In this document: positions 35,915 to 47,937 of the stretch, piece after piece
How positions within the stretch are numbered: the stretch's first letter is position 1
How the letters are laid out: each line of letters starts with the position of its first letter
Origin: Streptomyces violaceusniger
GTDB lineage: Bacteria; Actinomycetota; Actinomycetes; Streptomycetales; Streptomycetaceae
Direction: 5' to 3'
Length of the DNA: 64,000 nt
Assembly (NCBI GenBank): GCA_005405945.1
Contig: BJHW01000001.1
Span: forward strand, 1,984,001 to 2,048,000
Made by a program: the position numbers and the translations under genes
The notes under the pieces: model-generated
Told to the model about the DNA's origin: nothing
The model's database searches: none
Seen by the model: only the letters and a program-made list of their open reading frames with translations

Positions 35915-36592
35915 TCAGCTCTCGCCGCCGCGCTCGACGCCGCTGTCCGCCTCCTCCTGCTCGGCGAGGATGAGGTACAGCCGCTTGCGCGACTCATTGA
36001 TGACGGAGACGGCCTTCTGTCGCTGCTCCATGTTGCCGGTCCGCCAGACCTGGGCGAACGCCTCCATCAGCCCGAAGCCCGCCTGGCGGACCTCCTGCAT
36101 GGCCTCCCAGTCGATACCGCGTCCGGCCTCCTCCCACGGGGCGGCGGGCCCCGCCTCGACCTCGGCGCGGCCGGCGTCGGTGAGCGCGAACAGCTTCTTG
36201 CCGCCCTCGCTCTCGCTGCCGATCAGCCCCTCGTCCTCGAGCAGTTGGAGGGTCGGGTACACCGAGCCGGGGCTGGGCCGCCAGGCTCCCCCGCTGCGCT
36301 CGGTGATCTCCTGGATCATCTCGTAGCCGTGCATGGGACGGTCCTTCAGCAGGGCCAGGATCGAGGCGCGCACATCGCCGCGCCGCGCCCGACCGCGCAT
36401 CCCCCGGCCACCCGGTCCGCCGCGGCCACGGCCGCCGAACGGGGGGCCACCGAACAGGGGGCCGCCGAAGGGCGGACCGTCGAAACCGGGACCGAACGGG
36501 CCGAACGCCGCGCGCCGCCCCTCACCCTCGCCCCAGCCACGGTGGCCGGGTCCGCAGTGCTCACGTCCGTGTCCATGTCCATGAGAACGCAT
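35915..36592 (-). CDS. PadR-family regulator with His/Gly-rich N terminus (225 aa)
   Basis: The C-terminal two thirds is a PadR winged helix plus dimer helix (VRASILALLKDRPMHGYEMI, SPGSVYPTLQLLEDEGLI, then ALTDAGRAEVEAG). The first 75 residues are unusual: MRSHGHGHGREHCGPGHRGW followed by Gly/Pro/Phe repeats, which could bind metal. AAAGGAGCGTCACG precedes ATG 36592. A CGATATATCG palindrome 43 bp upstream is a likely autoregulatory site. PadR proteins usually repress a neighbouring gene. Confidence 0.9.
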   Translation of the reverse strand: MRSHGHGHGREHCGPGHRGWGEGEGRRAAFGPFGPGFDGPPFGGPLFGGPPFGGRGRGGPGGRGMRGRARRGDVRASILALLKDRPMHGYEMIQEITERSGGAWRPSPGSVYPTLQLLEDEGLIGSESEGGKKLFALTDAGRAEVEAGPAAPWEEAGRGIDWEAMQEVRQAGFGLMEAFAQVWRTGNMEQRQKAVSVINESRKRLYLILAEQEEADSGVERGGES

Positions 36593-36634
36593 CGTGACGC
36601 TCCTTTCTATCGTCGATCCATCACGACACTTCAA

Positions 36635-36644
36635 CGATATATCG
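36635..36644. promoter_or_regulatory. Palindrome upstream of padR-like gene
   Basis: CGATATATCG is a perfect 10-bp palindrome in an AT-richer patch 43 bp before the PadR start. PadR-family operators are often ATAT-centred dyads near their own promoter, so autoregulation is plausible. The remaining gap up to the PhzF gene (36814) shows no gene. Confidence 0.45.
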
Positions 36645-36813
36645 GAACCGATCGGATGCCAACCCCCTCTTCCGCCTCCCCGAGATCCCCGATCACTCAG
36701 AGGGCCGATTCCCGCACTACGGCTCCCTCTCTGCCGGTTTCGTCCACCCAGAAGGAGCCACATCCGGCCGATTGGCCATGGCTCACCCGCCGCCCGCCGC
36801 CTACGGTCGGCTC

Positions 36814-37638
36814 ATGCGGATACGAATCGTCGACGCGTTCACCGACCGCCCCTTCGCCGGGAACCCGGCCGGGGTCGTCCTCCTCGACACCGACGCCTTC
36901 CCGGACGACCACTGGCTCCAGCAGGTCGCCGCCGAGGTCAACCTCGCCGAGACCGCCTTCGCCCACCCCCTCCCCCGGGCCGCGGAGGCGGACTGGGCGC
37001 TGCGCTGGTTCACCCCGGTCACCGAGGCGCCCCTGTGCGGCCATGCCACGCTCGCCACCGCCCATGTCCTGAAGACCACGGGGGCCGCGACCGGCACGGT
37101 CCGCTTCGCCACCCTCAGCGGGGTGCTGTCGGCGACGGCCGACGACGGCGGCTCGATCACCCTCGACTTCCCCACCGCCTCACTCACCGAGCTGCCAGTG
37201 CCCGAGAAGACGGCCGAGGTCGGCGCGGCGCTCGGCGCCGAGATCGTGGCCGCCCATCACGCCGGCCCGTTCATCGACGACCTCCTGATCGAGGTGGCCG
37301 ACGAGAAGACCGTGCGCGCCCTGGCCCCCGACCTCGCCGAGCTCAAGCGGATCAGCCACCGGGGCGTCATCGTGACCGCGGCGGCCGAGGACCCCGGGCG
37401 TGGCCATGACTTCGTCTCGCGGCTGTTCGCCCCGGGCGTCGGCATCGACGAGGACCCGGTCACCGGCAGCGCGCACACCGCGCTCGCGCCCTACTGGTCG
37501 GCCCGGTTCGGCCGCGACGAGCTGACCGGGCTCCAGGTGTCCGCGCGCACCGGCCTGGTCCGCACCACGCTGCGCGGCGACCGTACGCTGCTGACGGGCG
37601 GCGCCGTCACCGTCATCGACGGCGAGCTGCTGGTCTGA
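36814..37638 (+). CDS. PhzF-family isomerase/epimerase (274 aa)
   Basis: Diaminopimelate-epimerase-like two-domain fold. It opens IRIVDAFTDRPFAGNPAGVV, has the catalytic Glu in NLAETAF, and the LCGHATLATAH and GIDEDPVTGSAHTALAPYWS motifs of the second domain. Family length is normal. PhzF itself isomerises DHHA in phenazine synthesis, but most relatives, including this isolated one, have unknown substrates. ATG 36814 chosen because the domain begins there. Confidence 0.9.
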   Translation: MRIRIVDAFTDRPFAGNPAGVVLLDTDAFPDDHWLQQVAAEVNLAETAFAHPLPRAAEADWALRWFTPVTEAPLCGHATLATAHVLKTTGAATGTVRFATLSGVLSATADDGGSITLDFPTASLTELPVPEKTAEVGAALGAEIVAAHHAGPFIDDLLIEVADEKTVRALAPDLAELKRISHRGVIVTAAAEDPGRGHDFVSRLFAPGVGIDEDPVTGSAHTALAPYWSARFGRDELTGLQVSARTGLVRTTLRGDRTLLTGGAVTVIDGELLV

Positions 37639-37666
37639 GGCCCGGCACACGACGCCGGACGGCGGG

Positions 37667-38479
37667 TCAGGCCGTGGGCAGCCAGTCCACCCGGCCCGCC
37701 AGCACGGCGTATCCGACGAAGGCCACGATGTCGATCAGCGCGTGGGCGGCGACCAGCGGCCCCACCCGCCCCCAGCGGCGGTAGAGCAGTACGAAGATCA
37801 CGCCCATCGCCAGATTGCCGAAGAAGCCGCCGATCCCCTGGTAGAGGTGGTACGAGCCGCGCAGCACCGAGCTGGCCAGCAGGGCGGCCATCGGGGTCCA
37901 GCCCAACTGCCCGAGCCTGCGCAGCAGATAGCCGACCACGACCACCTCCTCCAGCACCGCGTTCTGCACGGCGGAGGCGATCAGTACGGGGATCTTCCAC
38001 CAGACGTCGGGCAGCGACTCGGGCACCACCGTCAGATTGCCCCCGGCCGCCCGCGCCCCGAGGTACAGCAGCAGCCCGGTGCCGCCGATCGCGGCCGCGA
38101 CCGCGGCGCCCCACGCCAGGTCGAACCGGGGCCGGTCGCGGTCGAGGCCGATCACCCGCAGCCCGGCGCCCTCGCGCAGCAGCAGATGGGCCACGAGCGC
38201 GACCGGCACCAGCGCGGTGGCGATGCCGAACAGCTGCCAGGCGAGATCCAGCCAGGGCCGCCCCGGCGCCGCGGAGGAGTTGAGATTGGCCGCCTGGTCC
38301 TTCAGCCCGCCCGGTTTGGTCACCGAGCCGATAAAGCTGATCAGCGCGGACAGCGCGCTCGCGCCCAGGGACAGCGCCAGCACGAGCAGCGTCTCGTTGC
38401 GCAGCATCCGCCGCGAGAGCCCGTCCTCGACCACGGGCAGCTCCGCGCCCCGCGCCTGTGACCGCACTCCTGTCCCCAC
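37667..38479 (-). CDS. CPBP-family intramembrane metalloprotease (270 aa)
   Basis: Multi-helix membrane protein of the CAAX-protease/bacteriocin-processing family. Motif 1 has the paired Glu (AVLEEVVVVGYLLRRLG), motif 2 RGSYHLYQGIGG and motif 3 an Ala-His-x3-Asp (VAAHALIDIVAF). About seven hydrophobic helices are visible. Substrate unknown. Its start lies 74 bp from the downstream end of the ligase gene on the same strand, so the two may be co-transcribed. Confidence 0.87.
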   Translation of the reverse strand: MGTGVRSQARGAELPVVEDGLSRRMLRNETLLVLALSLGASALSALISFIGSVTKPGGLKDQAANLNSSAAPGRPWLDLAWQLFGIATALVPVALVAHLLLREGAGLRVIGLDRDRPRFDLAWGAAVAAAIGGTGLLLYLGARAAGGNLTVVPESLPDVWWKIPVLIASAVQNAVLEEVVVVGYLLRRLGQLGWTPMAALLASSVLRGSYHLYQGIGGFFGNLAMGVIFVLLYRRWGRVGPLVAAHALIDIVAFVGYAVLAGRVDWLPTA

Positions 38480-38553
38480 TTCCGTCTCTCCGCCTCACGG
38501 TGCACCCGCCCCGCTCACCGGACAATACGGGGTCGTGGTCCACGGTGGGGACG

Positions 38554-40056
38554 TCACCCGGAGAGATCGGTGGGCCAGGTGTGCACCGGTGCGTCGGTCC
38601 GCATCAGGGCGCAGTAGCGGCGGGTCATGGCCGCGAGGGCGGCGTCCCGGTCCAGTCCGCCGCCCAGCGCCCGGTGATAGGTGGCCGCCTGCCAGGACGC
38701 GCCGTTGACCCCCAGCTTGCAGCGCTCCTCGATCACGCCGAGATAGCGGTCGCGGTCGGCGGGCTCCACGCCCCAGGAGTCGAGGCCGGACGCGGCGAGC
38801 GGCAGCAGTTCCTCGCGGACCAGCCGTACGGCGGAGGTGCGGGTCAGGGACGCCGAACGGCCGGATTTGGGCCACTGCAGGACCGCGTCGATGCCGTGCC
38901 GGCAGGCCGCCTCGAAGTTGGCCGCGGCGGCCGTGAACGGCAGCCGGGTCCACACCGGGCGGGACTCCTCGGCGAGCGCCCTGACCAGCCCGTAGTAGAA
39001 GGCGGCGTTGGCGATGACATCGGTGACGGTGGGCCCGGCCGGGAGCACGCGGTTCTCCACGCGCAGATGCGGCACACCGTCCACGACGGCGTAGACGGGC
39101 CGGTTCCAGCGGTAGATCGTGCCGTTGTGCAGCGCCAGTTCCTGGAGCTCGGGCACTCCGCCCTCGTCCAGCACCCGCAGCGGGTCCTCGTCCTCGCCGG
39201 TGGAGAGCAGCGGCGGGAAGTAGCGCAGGTTCTCCTCGAACAGCTCGTAGGCGGAGTCGATCCAGCGCTCTCCGAACCAGGTGCGCGGGCGCGCCCCCTG
39301 GCCGGCGATCTCCGGCGGGCGCACATCGGTGGCCTGGAGGAACAGCGGCGGCCGGGATTCACGCCACACCTCGTGGCCGAAGACGAAGGGGGAGTTGGCG
39401 CCCACCGCGATCTGCGCGGCGGCCACCGCCTGCGCCGCGTTCCACGCGTCCGCGAAGCGGCCCGGGGTGACCTGGAGATGGAGCTGGACGGAGGTGCAGG
39501 CCGCCTCGGGGGCGATGGAGGAGCTGGCGTAGGTGAATCGCTCCCGGCCCTCGATGTCGATGAGGAAATCCTCGCCGCGAGCGGCCAGCATCTGCTCATT
39601 GAGAAGTTTGTAACGGTCGTCATAGGAGAGGTTCGTGGATCCCAGATCGGCCGCGGCGAGAGTTGGCAGAATTCCGATCATCACGATCTCGGAGGACACT
39701 TCCCGCGCCTTGCGGTCGGCATATGACAAACCGGTTCGGAGCTCTTCGGAGAGCTGATCGAGAACGCGTCCGTGCAAACGGTGGGGCACGATGTTTACTT
39801 CAAGATTGCACTGCCCGAGTTCGGTCTGGAAATCGTGACTCCCGATGCGCTCCAGAACCTCCGCGTTCATCATCCTCGGCAGCCCGTCGGCTCCGGCGAG
39901 ATTCAGCTCGATCTCCAGCCCCATCAGATTCTTCGGGCGGTCGAATCGCTTGTCCGTCAGGAGCCGGCCCAGCCCGTCGAGGCACTGCCGCAACCGGACG
40001 CGCTGCCGTCGCCGGCCGGACGGGTCGAACTCACCGGCTATGAGCTTCTCCCCCAT
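38554..40056 (-). CDS. Glutamate-cysteine ligase family (GCS2-type) protein (500 aa)
   Basis: Carboxylate-amine ligase of the GCS2 family. It has the N-terminal substrate Glu region GLEIELNLAG, the NLEVNIVPHRL strand, and the family segment ACTSVQLHLQVTP followed by VGANSPFVFGHEVW; near the C-terminal half is LRVENRVLPAGPTVTD. Length matches Streptomyces GCS2 proteins annotated as glutamate-cysteine ligases, distinct from the shorter EgtA. GAGGAGGGACG precedes ATG 40056. Actual amine acceptor not determinable. Confidence 0.85.
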   Translation of the reverse strand: MGEKLIAGEFDPSGRRRQRVRLRQCLDGLGRLLTDKRFDRPKNLMGLEIELNLAGADGLPRMMNAEVLERIGSHDFQTELGQCNLEVNIVPHRLHGRVLDQLSEELRTGLSYADRKAREVSSEIVMIGILPTLAAADLGSTNLSYDDRYKLLNEQMLAARGEDFLIDIEGRERFTYASSSIAPEAACTSVQLHLQVTPGRFADAWNAAQAVAAAQIAVGANSPFVFGHEVWRESRPPLFLQATDVRPPEIAGQGARPRTWFGERWIDSAYELFEENLRYFPPLLSTGEDEDPLRVLDEGGVPELQELALHNGTIYRWNRPVYAVVDGVPHLRVENRVLPAGPTVTDVIANAAFYYGLVRALAEESRPVWTRLPFTAAAANFEAACRHGIDAVLQWPKSGRSASLTRTSAVRLVREELLPLAASGLDSWGVEPADRDRYLGVIEERCKLGVNGASWQAATYHRALGGGLDRDAALAAMTRRYCALMRTDAPVHTWPTDLSG

Positions 40057-40502
40057 CGAAGCGTCCCTCCTCGAGTGGATCATCGGTGCCGGCCGTGTAC
40101 ACACCACGCTCGATGATGCCCACCAATGTGATCGATAACGCCCCGCGATCCCCACCCAACCGGTAGGCTCTGTGGAACTGCGCATTGCGCTGGGGAAATA
40201 GACCAGCGAGTTCCAGCCTACCGCGCGGACCTCAAAATGCCAGGTCATATCCGTTCATCTGGCACTGAATCGGGGAAAATCCCCGCCTTCTCGGGTCTGG
40301 ATAACCTCTTGTCGGCAATATCGGCAACGGCTAGATGAAACACAACGGGAACACTTGTCGTATAAACTCGGCTAACGAGGCAGAGAGGTAACGCCCGAAC
40401 GGTCTGTTCCGGCTCCCCTCTGACCCGTGTTCCACCGACAGCGCCGCCCAAACCCGGCCCGCTATCGCTTCACCGTGTCTTCAAAGCGAGAGGCGACCCA
40501 CC
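40057..40502. other. Gene-free 446-bp divergent intergenic region
   Basis: No gene is supported here. Base composition is clearly less GC-rich than the flanks, and it separates two divergent genes, so it likely contains promoters for both. A short open frame on the minus strand (40245-40451) has no recognisable features and no SD and was not called. Confidence 0.6.
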
Positions 40503-41090
40503 ATGCCGCTGCATGTGCCCCAGGCCCCCGCGCCCGCTCTGCGCAGCGTCCTCACGGCCCTTGATTCCCCCACCGCCGTCCGCGAGGCCCGCACCCCCGT
40601 GCTCTCCACGCTCACCGGCCCCTTCGAACCCGAACTCCCGCTCCCCGTCCATGTCCTGGACGACATCACCACCGCCGACGGCCCGCCGCGCACCCGGCTC
40701 ACCGGCTGGCGGTTCCTGATCCGCGACGGCGACCGCACGGTGGCCGCCGCGGAGGCGATGCTCACCGCGGACGGCTGGACCTTCTCGCACTTCTCCGAGG
40801 GCCCCTACGTCAGCTCGGCCGAACTCGCCCTGGGCGAGGCCGAGTCGCTGCCCTCGGCGTACCAGCCACGGCTGCTGTCCATCCCCGAGCTCTACATGGT
40901 CACGCTCTGGCTGCACGGCGACCTCACCGCGGACGGCGCCGAAGGCGGTCTCGGCGCCGGGGACCTGCTGGTGCCGCTCGCCCCGGCCCCGCCCGGTATC
41001 GCCGCACACCGGGCGCACCGGGCAACCGATCTGCTGCCCGTCCTCACCCACCGGCTGACCCGGGCCCCCTTGCTTGGCTCACCCGCCTGA
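40503..41090 (+). CDS. Hypothetical protein (195 aa)
   Basis: No recognised domain. It begins MPLHVPQAPAPALRSVLTAL and contains VLDDITTADGPPRTRLTGWR and LLSIPELYMVTLWLHGDLTA, with no signal peptide or membrane helix. AAAGCGAGAGGCG stands before the ATG and codon usage is strongly actinobacterial. A 16-bp perfect hairpin ends the gene. Function unknown. Confidence 0.8.
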   Translation: MPLHVPQAPAPALRSVLTALDSPTAVREARTPVLSTLTGPFEPELPLPVHVLDDITTADGPPRTRLTGWRFLIRDGDRTVAAAEAMLTADGWTFSHFSEGPYVSSAELALGEAESLPSAYQPRLLSIPELYMVTLWLHGDLTADGAEGGLGAGDLLVPLAPAPPGIAAHRAHRATDLLPVLTHRLTRAPLLGSPA

Positions 41091-41110
41091 CCTGGGACTT
41101 CATCATATTG

Positions 41111-41146
41111 GGAGCGCCCCGTGACCGCCGGGTCACGGGGCGCTCC
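41111..41146. terminator. Strong 16-bp hairpin
   Basis: GGAGCGCCCCGTGACC pairs perfectly with GGTCACGGGGCGCTCC around a 4-nt loop, 20 bp after the hypothetical gene. There is no T tract, as is usual in Streptomyces. It is a good transcription terminator candidate. Confidence 0.75.
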
Positions 41147-41353
41147 GCAGCATCCTCGTAACAGTCCGGCCGCGATGAACCGTCCGGGCGGGTGATGCGT
41201 CATTATCTAGCGAGACCGGTACCGCGAAATCCCTGCGGATTCCAGGCCGCGGGGCAACACTGGAGCAATCGACCGACTCAACCACGGGGGGCGGCCATGA
41301 ACGCCGCAGCGAGCCGCAGGTCCTTCACCACTCCGCAGCGAAAGAACCCTGTC

Positions 41354-41560
41354 ATGTGCCAGCATCAACCACCTTGCCCGTCAGCCGACTCCGCCGACCG
41401 GGAGGCCGCCCATCTCGTGGCGCACCACCCGGAGCAGGGCTGGAGCCTGCTGTGCAACGGCGTCCTGCTCTTCGAGGACACCGGTGAGCTGCTGCCGGAC
41501 GGGCGCGTGATCGCACCGTGCCGACCGCTGGGTTCCGAGCACGTCGTCACCGCGGCCTGA
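41354..41560 (+). CDS. DUF5999-type small protein (68 aa)
   Basis: Short conserved Streptomyces protein beginning MCQHQPPCPSADSADREAAH and continuing HPEQGWSLLCNGVLLFEDTG and ELLPDGRVIAPCRPLG. The CxHxPPC start could bind a metal. ATG 41354 starts at the conserved Met; an upstream ATG at 41297, with GGGGGGCGG ahead, would add 19 residues. Function unknown. Confidence 0.82.
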   Translation: MCQHQPPCPSADSADREAAHLVAHHPEQGWSLLCNGVLLFEDTGELLPDGRVIAPCRPLGSEHVVTAA

Positions 41561-41651
41561 CGGCCGACGTCGACGGCACGTACATACCAGGGCCGGCCGG
41601 CGCATCCGCCGAACCGGCCCCACTGACGCATCGGGCGGGCTCGAGCCCCCC

Positions 41652-44566
<2,915 letters not shown>

Positions 44567-44633
44567 CTGCGGGGGCCTCCTGGTCTGTGACGACCTACGA
44601 GGGGCACCGCGGCTCGGGTGCCCGGACGGCCTC

Positions 44634-44850
44634 CCCCTCTGTCATCTCAACCTGAGAGCTTCACCGGCCCACATACCGCCTGACCGGTTTTCACCGTCGG
44701 TGAGGAGGGGTTCCGGAGCTCTGCTCGCCCGTGGCCCACCCTGCTTTCCAGAGTGACCTCACCCGCACGGTACGTGTGCCTGAGAGATTCCGGGGAGGGT
44801 TTGCTCCTTCGGCGCCTCCGACAGCGTCGGCGGAGGACTCTCCCGCACGG
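44634..44850 (-). ncRNA. Tandem glycine riboswitch
   Basis: Leader RNA of gcvP with two consecutive aptamers. Aptamer 1 includes the conserved GGGAGAGT start, GCGCCGAAGGAGCAA and AATCTCTCAGGCAC. Aptamer 2 includes GGGTGAGGTCACTCTGG, CGGTGAAAACCGGTCAGG and AGCTCTCAGGTTGAGATGAC. In other bacteria glycine binding to this class turns on the gcv genes. It ends about 65 bp before the ATG. Confidence 0.93.
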
Positions 44851-45001
44851 GGTCTGCAGCCACAGTCAGCGTACCAGCGGTTCTGCCACGGGGGACGGTC
44901 GCGGGGGTTCGAGTGGCCGAGTGCGGCGATGTGGCTTTTTGTAGGTAGCAATGGGCACTTGCCACGTGCTTGTCATCTGTTTGCCACCTGTGGGAGAGAG
45001 C

Positions 45002-45319
45002 GTGCAGACCGATATCGACCCGCGGACCCTGATCGGCCGCAAGGCATTCGACCGCGAGGGCGCCAAGATCGGCACCGTGGACGAGGTCTATCTCGACGAC
45101 GCGACCGGCGAGCCCGAATGGGCGGCGGTACGCACCGGGCTGTTCAGCCGGGACGTCTTCGTACCGCTCGAACCGAGCGAGGTCGTCGGCGACACCCTGC
45201 GGGTGCCGTACGACCGGTCCCTGATCAAGGACGCCCCGGACTTCGGGGTCGGCCGCCACCTCTCCCCCGAGCAGGAGCTTCAGCTCTACCACCACTACGG
45301 CTTGGACGTCACGGGCTGA
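45002..45319 (+). CDS. PRC-barrel domain protein (105 aa)
   Basis: Single PRC-barrel: PRTLIGRKAFDREGAKIGTV, then DEVYLDDATGEPEWAAVRTG and VFVPLEPSEVVGDTLRVPY. The tail LSPEQELQLYHHYGLDVTG is typical of this Streptomyces family. GTG 45002 follows GGGAGAGAG. These small barrels bind RNA or protein partners, but this one is uncharacterised. It converges with the polymerase gene, overlapping its 3' end by 11 bp. Confidence 0.88.
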   Translation: MQTDIDPRTLIGRKAFDREGAKIGTVDEVYLDDATGEPEWAAVRTGLFSRDVFVPLEPSEVVGDTLRVPYDRSLIKDAPDFGVGRHLSPEQELQLYHHYGLDVTG

Positions 45320-47038
45320 CTCCGCCCCCGGCCGGGGCCGGGGCGTGCCCGGACCCACCACCGGGCTCTGGGGCCTGCCCGGCCCGGGCCTCGGCCTCGT
45401 CCGGGCCCGGGCCCATGCCCTCACCCGCGTCCGGGGCCGGGGTCCCGCCCGGGTCCGAGTCCGCGATCTCCTCCGGAGCCAGGTCCGCGGCCACCCTCCG
45501 GTCCGCCCGGGGATCCGCGGCCTTCCCCGGGGCCGAGTCGGCGACCGCCCCCGGGCCGGATCCGCGCCCTCGGCCTCTTCCGCGTCCGCGGGCACATCCA
45601 CATCCGCGTCCGGGCGCAGCAGGGGCAGCGGGTCGGCGGGCTGTAGCGCCGGGTCGTCCACGGGGAACGTCCGTACCCGGCCCGGCGGCGACCACGGCTC
45701 CTCGAAGCGCACGGTCACCCGGCCCACTCCGCTCCCCTGCACCCAGCCCGCCCCGTACTCGGCGTGCCGTACATCCGAGCCCGGGAGCCAGCGGCGAGGC
45801 TTCTCAGCGTCCTCAGACGCCTCTCCCGCGCCCTCTTCCACGGGCTCCGGTCTCTCGGCCCCCGGCGGGCGCCCGGCGTCCGCCACGGCCTCGTGAGCGG
45901 CCTGAGGGGTCTGAGCGGCCTGAGCCGCTTGTGCGGCCTGAGCGGCCTGAGCGGCTTGGGCGGCCTGCGCGGCTTGAGCGAAGAGATCCTCCTGCGTGTA
46001 GTCCGCCAGACCGCTGACTCCGACCCCCAGCAGCCGCACACCCGCCGTGGTGTCCACCCCGTCGATGAGCCGCGCCGCGGCCTCCCGCACCACCGCCGGG
46101 TCGTCGGTCGGCCCGCGCAGGGTCTCCGAGCGGGTCAGCGTGGAGAAGTCGTACCGCCGCACCTTGATCACGACCGTGCGCCCCGAGCGGCCCGCCTCGC
46201 GCAGCCGCCGCACACAGCGGTCGGCGAGCCGCGCGATCTCCAGCTGCACCCGGGTGCGGTCGGTGAGGTCGACGTCGAAGGTGTCCTCCACCGAGATGGA
46301 CTTGGCGTCCCGCTCGGCGACGACGGGCCGCTCGTCCCGGCCCTCGGCCATCAGGAACAGCGACGCGCCGTGGGCCCGGCCCAGCAGCCGCACCAGCTCG
46401 GCCTCGCCCGCCTCCCGCGTCTCGGCCACGGTGTGGATCCCGGCCCGGCGCAGCGCCTCCGCCGTGGCCGGGCCGACGCCCGGGAGCGTCCGCACCGACA
46501 TCGGGCCGAGCAGATCGCGCTCGGTCCCGGGCTCGATGACCACCAGACCGTCCGGCTTGGCCTGCTCCGAGCCAATCTTGGCGAGCATCTTGGATCCGGC
46601 GAGCCCCACCGATCCGGTCAGCCCGGTGACCGCCCGGATGTCGGCCCGCAGCCGCTCCGCCACGGCGCGTGCCGCCTCCACGGTGGGCTCGGTGCCGCCC
46701 GCCTCCAGATCGACGAACGCCTCGTCCAGACTCAGCGGCTCCACCAGGGGCGACAGGGTGTGCAGCAGGGCCATGACCTTGTCGCTCACCGTGCGGTAGA
46801 GGGCGAAGCGGGGGATGAGGAACGCCGCGTTCGGGCACAGGCGGCGGGCCTGGGCCATCGCCATGGCCGAGTGCACCCCGAAGACCCGGGCCTCGTAGGA
46901 GGCCGTGGCCACCACGCCACGCGGCCCCAGGCCCCCTACGATCACCGGCTTGCCGCGCAGGCTGGGTTTGGCCGCCTGCTCCGCCGAGGCGTAGAAGGCG
47001 TCCATGTCCAGATGGAGAATCGTCGGCGCACCCCTCAC
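45309..47038 (-). CDS. dinB: DNA polymerase IV (Y-family) with long low-complexity tail (frameshifted)
   Basis: Translesion polymerase. The palm has ILHLDMDAFYASAEQA (Asp-x-Asp) and SLDEAFVDLEA; the HhH is VRTLPGVGPATAEALRRAGI; the little finger is present. After about residue 350 the chain has a repeat of Ala-Ala-Gln and a Pro/Gly/Glu-rich tail. The frame breaks late; one added base in the C5 run 45548-45552 restores GAVADSAPGKAADPRADRRV and a stop at 45309. Without it the frame reads through the PRC gene. GTG 47038 follows GGAGGT closely; a TTG at 47068 is an alternative. No beta-clamp motif is clear. Confidence 0.9.
45896..45982 (-). repeat. 9-bp tandem repeats coding (Ala-Ala-Gln)n
   Basis: About nine units of a 9-bp repeat within the DNA polymerase IV gene encode AQAAQAAQAAQAAQAAQ-like sequence between the little-finger domain and the tail. 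Units differ by a few bases. Such arrays change length easily by slippage in frame. Confidence 0.9.
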
Positions 47039-47144
47039 ACCTCCGATGCTGCCGCACACCACTGACAATGGGGCGGCACAACGGCCCGGGGGCGGTCCCG
47101 GGGCGGCCGTCAGTCCGCCCCGGAGCCTCGGCGGAGGGTCAGCC

Positions 47145-47770
47145 CTAACCGGCCCGGTTGCGGCGCGCCGCGAGCTCGTCGGTCGGGTTGTGCCGGATCA
47201 GCGTCTCGCCGGTGTCCACCCGCTCGCCGTGCAGCTGGGACAGCGCGCTCTCCACATCCCGCCAGACGACGCCCACGGCGATGCCGAAGACGCCCTGGCC
47301 GCCCTGGAGGAGGTCCACGACCTCATCGGGCGAGGTGCACTCGTAGACGGTCGCGCCGTCGCTCATGAGCGTCATCTGGGCCAGGTCGTCGAGCTCCCGG
47401 GCGCGCAGGTGCGCCACCGCCGCCCGGATGTTCTGGAGCGACACCCCGGTGTCCAGCAGCCGCTTCACGATCTTGAGGACAACCACGTCCCGGAAGCTGT
47501 AGAGCCGCTGGCTGCCCGAGCCGTACGCCGGCCGGACGCTCGGCTCCACCAGCCCGGTGCGCGCCCAGTAGTCCAGCTGGCGGTAGGTGATGCCCGCGGC
47601 CGCACACGCCGTGGGTCCGCGGTATCCGATCCGCTCCGTCCCCCCGCGGCGGGCTCACGCGGCGGTGCGGCCTGTGCCGCGACCCGAGCCTTCAATGCCG
47701 GATCGGCCGATGCGCTCCCTTGGAGCGCGTACGGACCTCCGGCCGCCGTGCCGTCGCCGGTGCTTCTCAC
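47145..47770 (-). CDS. MerR-family regulator 2 (frameshifted)
   Basis: About 208 aa. The winged HTH is IGYRGPTACAAAGITYRQLD followed by YWARTGLVEPSVRPAYGSGS and FRDVVVLKIVKRLLDTGVSL; the C-terminal half is a small effector domain. The frame breaks at AAGG; one more base in the C6 run 47640-47645 restores GGTERIGYRG. GTG 47770 is preceded by GGAGGTCGGC. It lies downstream of the nuclease and FtsR-like genes, the conserved actinobacterial order. Confidence 0.9.
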
Positions 47771-47838
47771 GCCGACCTCCGTCCTCGACCTGCCATCTTG
47801 AAGGTAGGCAGTCACCCGGGGTGCGTCAACGATCGCCA

Positions 47839-47856
47839 CACTCGGCACGCCGAGTG
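47839..47856. promoter_or_regulatory. 18-bp palindrome upstream of MerR 2
   Basis: CACTCGGCACGCCGAGTG is a perfect inverted repeat (8-bp arms, AC centre) in the 167-bp gap between the MerR start and the nuclease stop, followed by an AT-rich GATAATCACC. It could be the MerR operator or a terminator for the nuclease gene. Confidence 0.5.
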
Positions 47857-47937
47857 ATAATCACCCTAAGGGTGGTTTCCCGTGTCCCTCGTCCGGGAAA
47901 GGCTACTCGAATGCGCGAGCGAGGACCGGCATACGGT

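Noticed and set aside
44759..47068. 769-codon Pol IV frame reaching into the riboswitch
   Set aside because: Runs through the PRC-barrel gene in antisense; restoring one base at 45548-45552 gives a stop at 45309.
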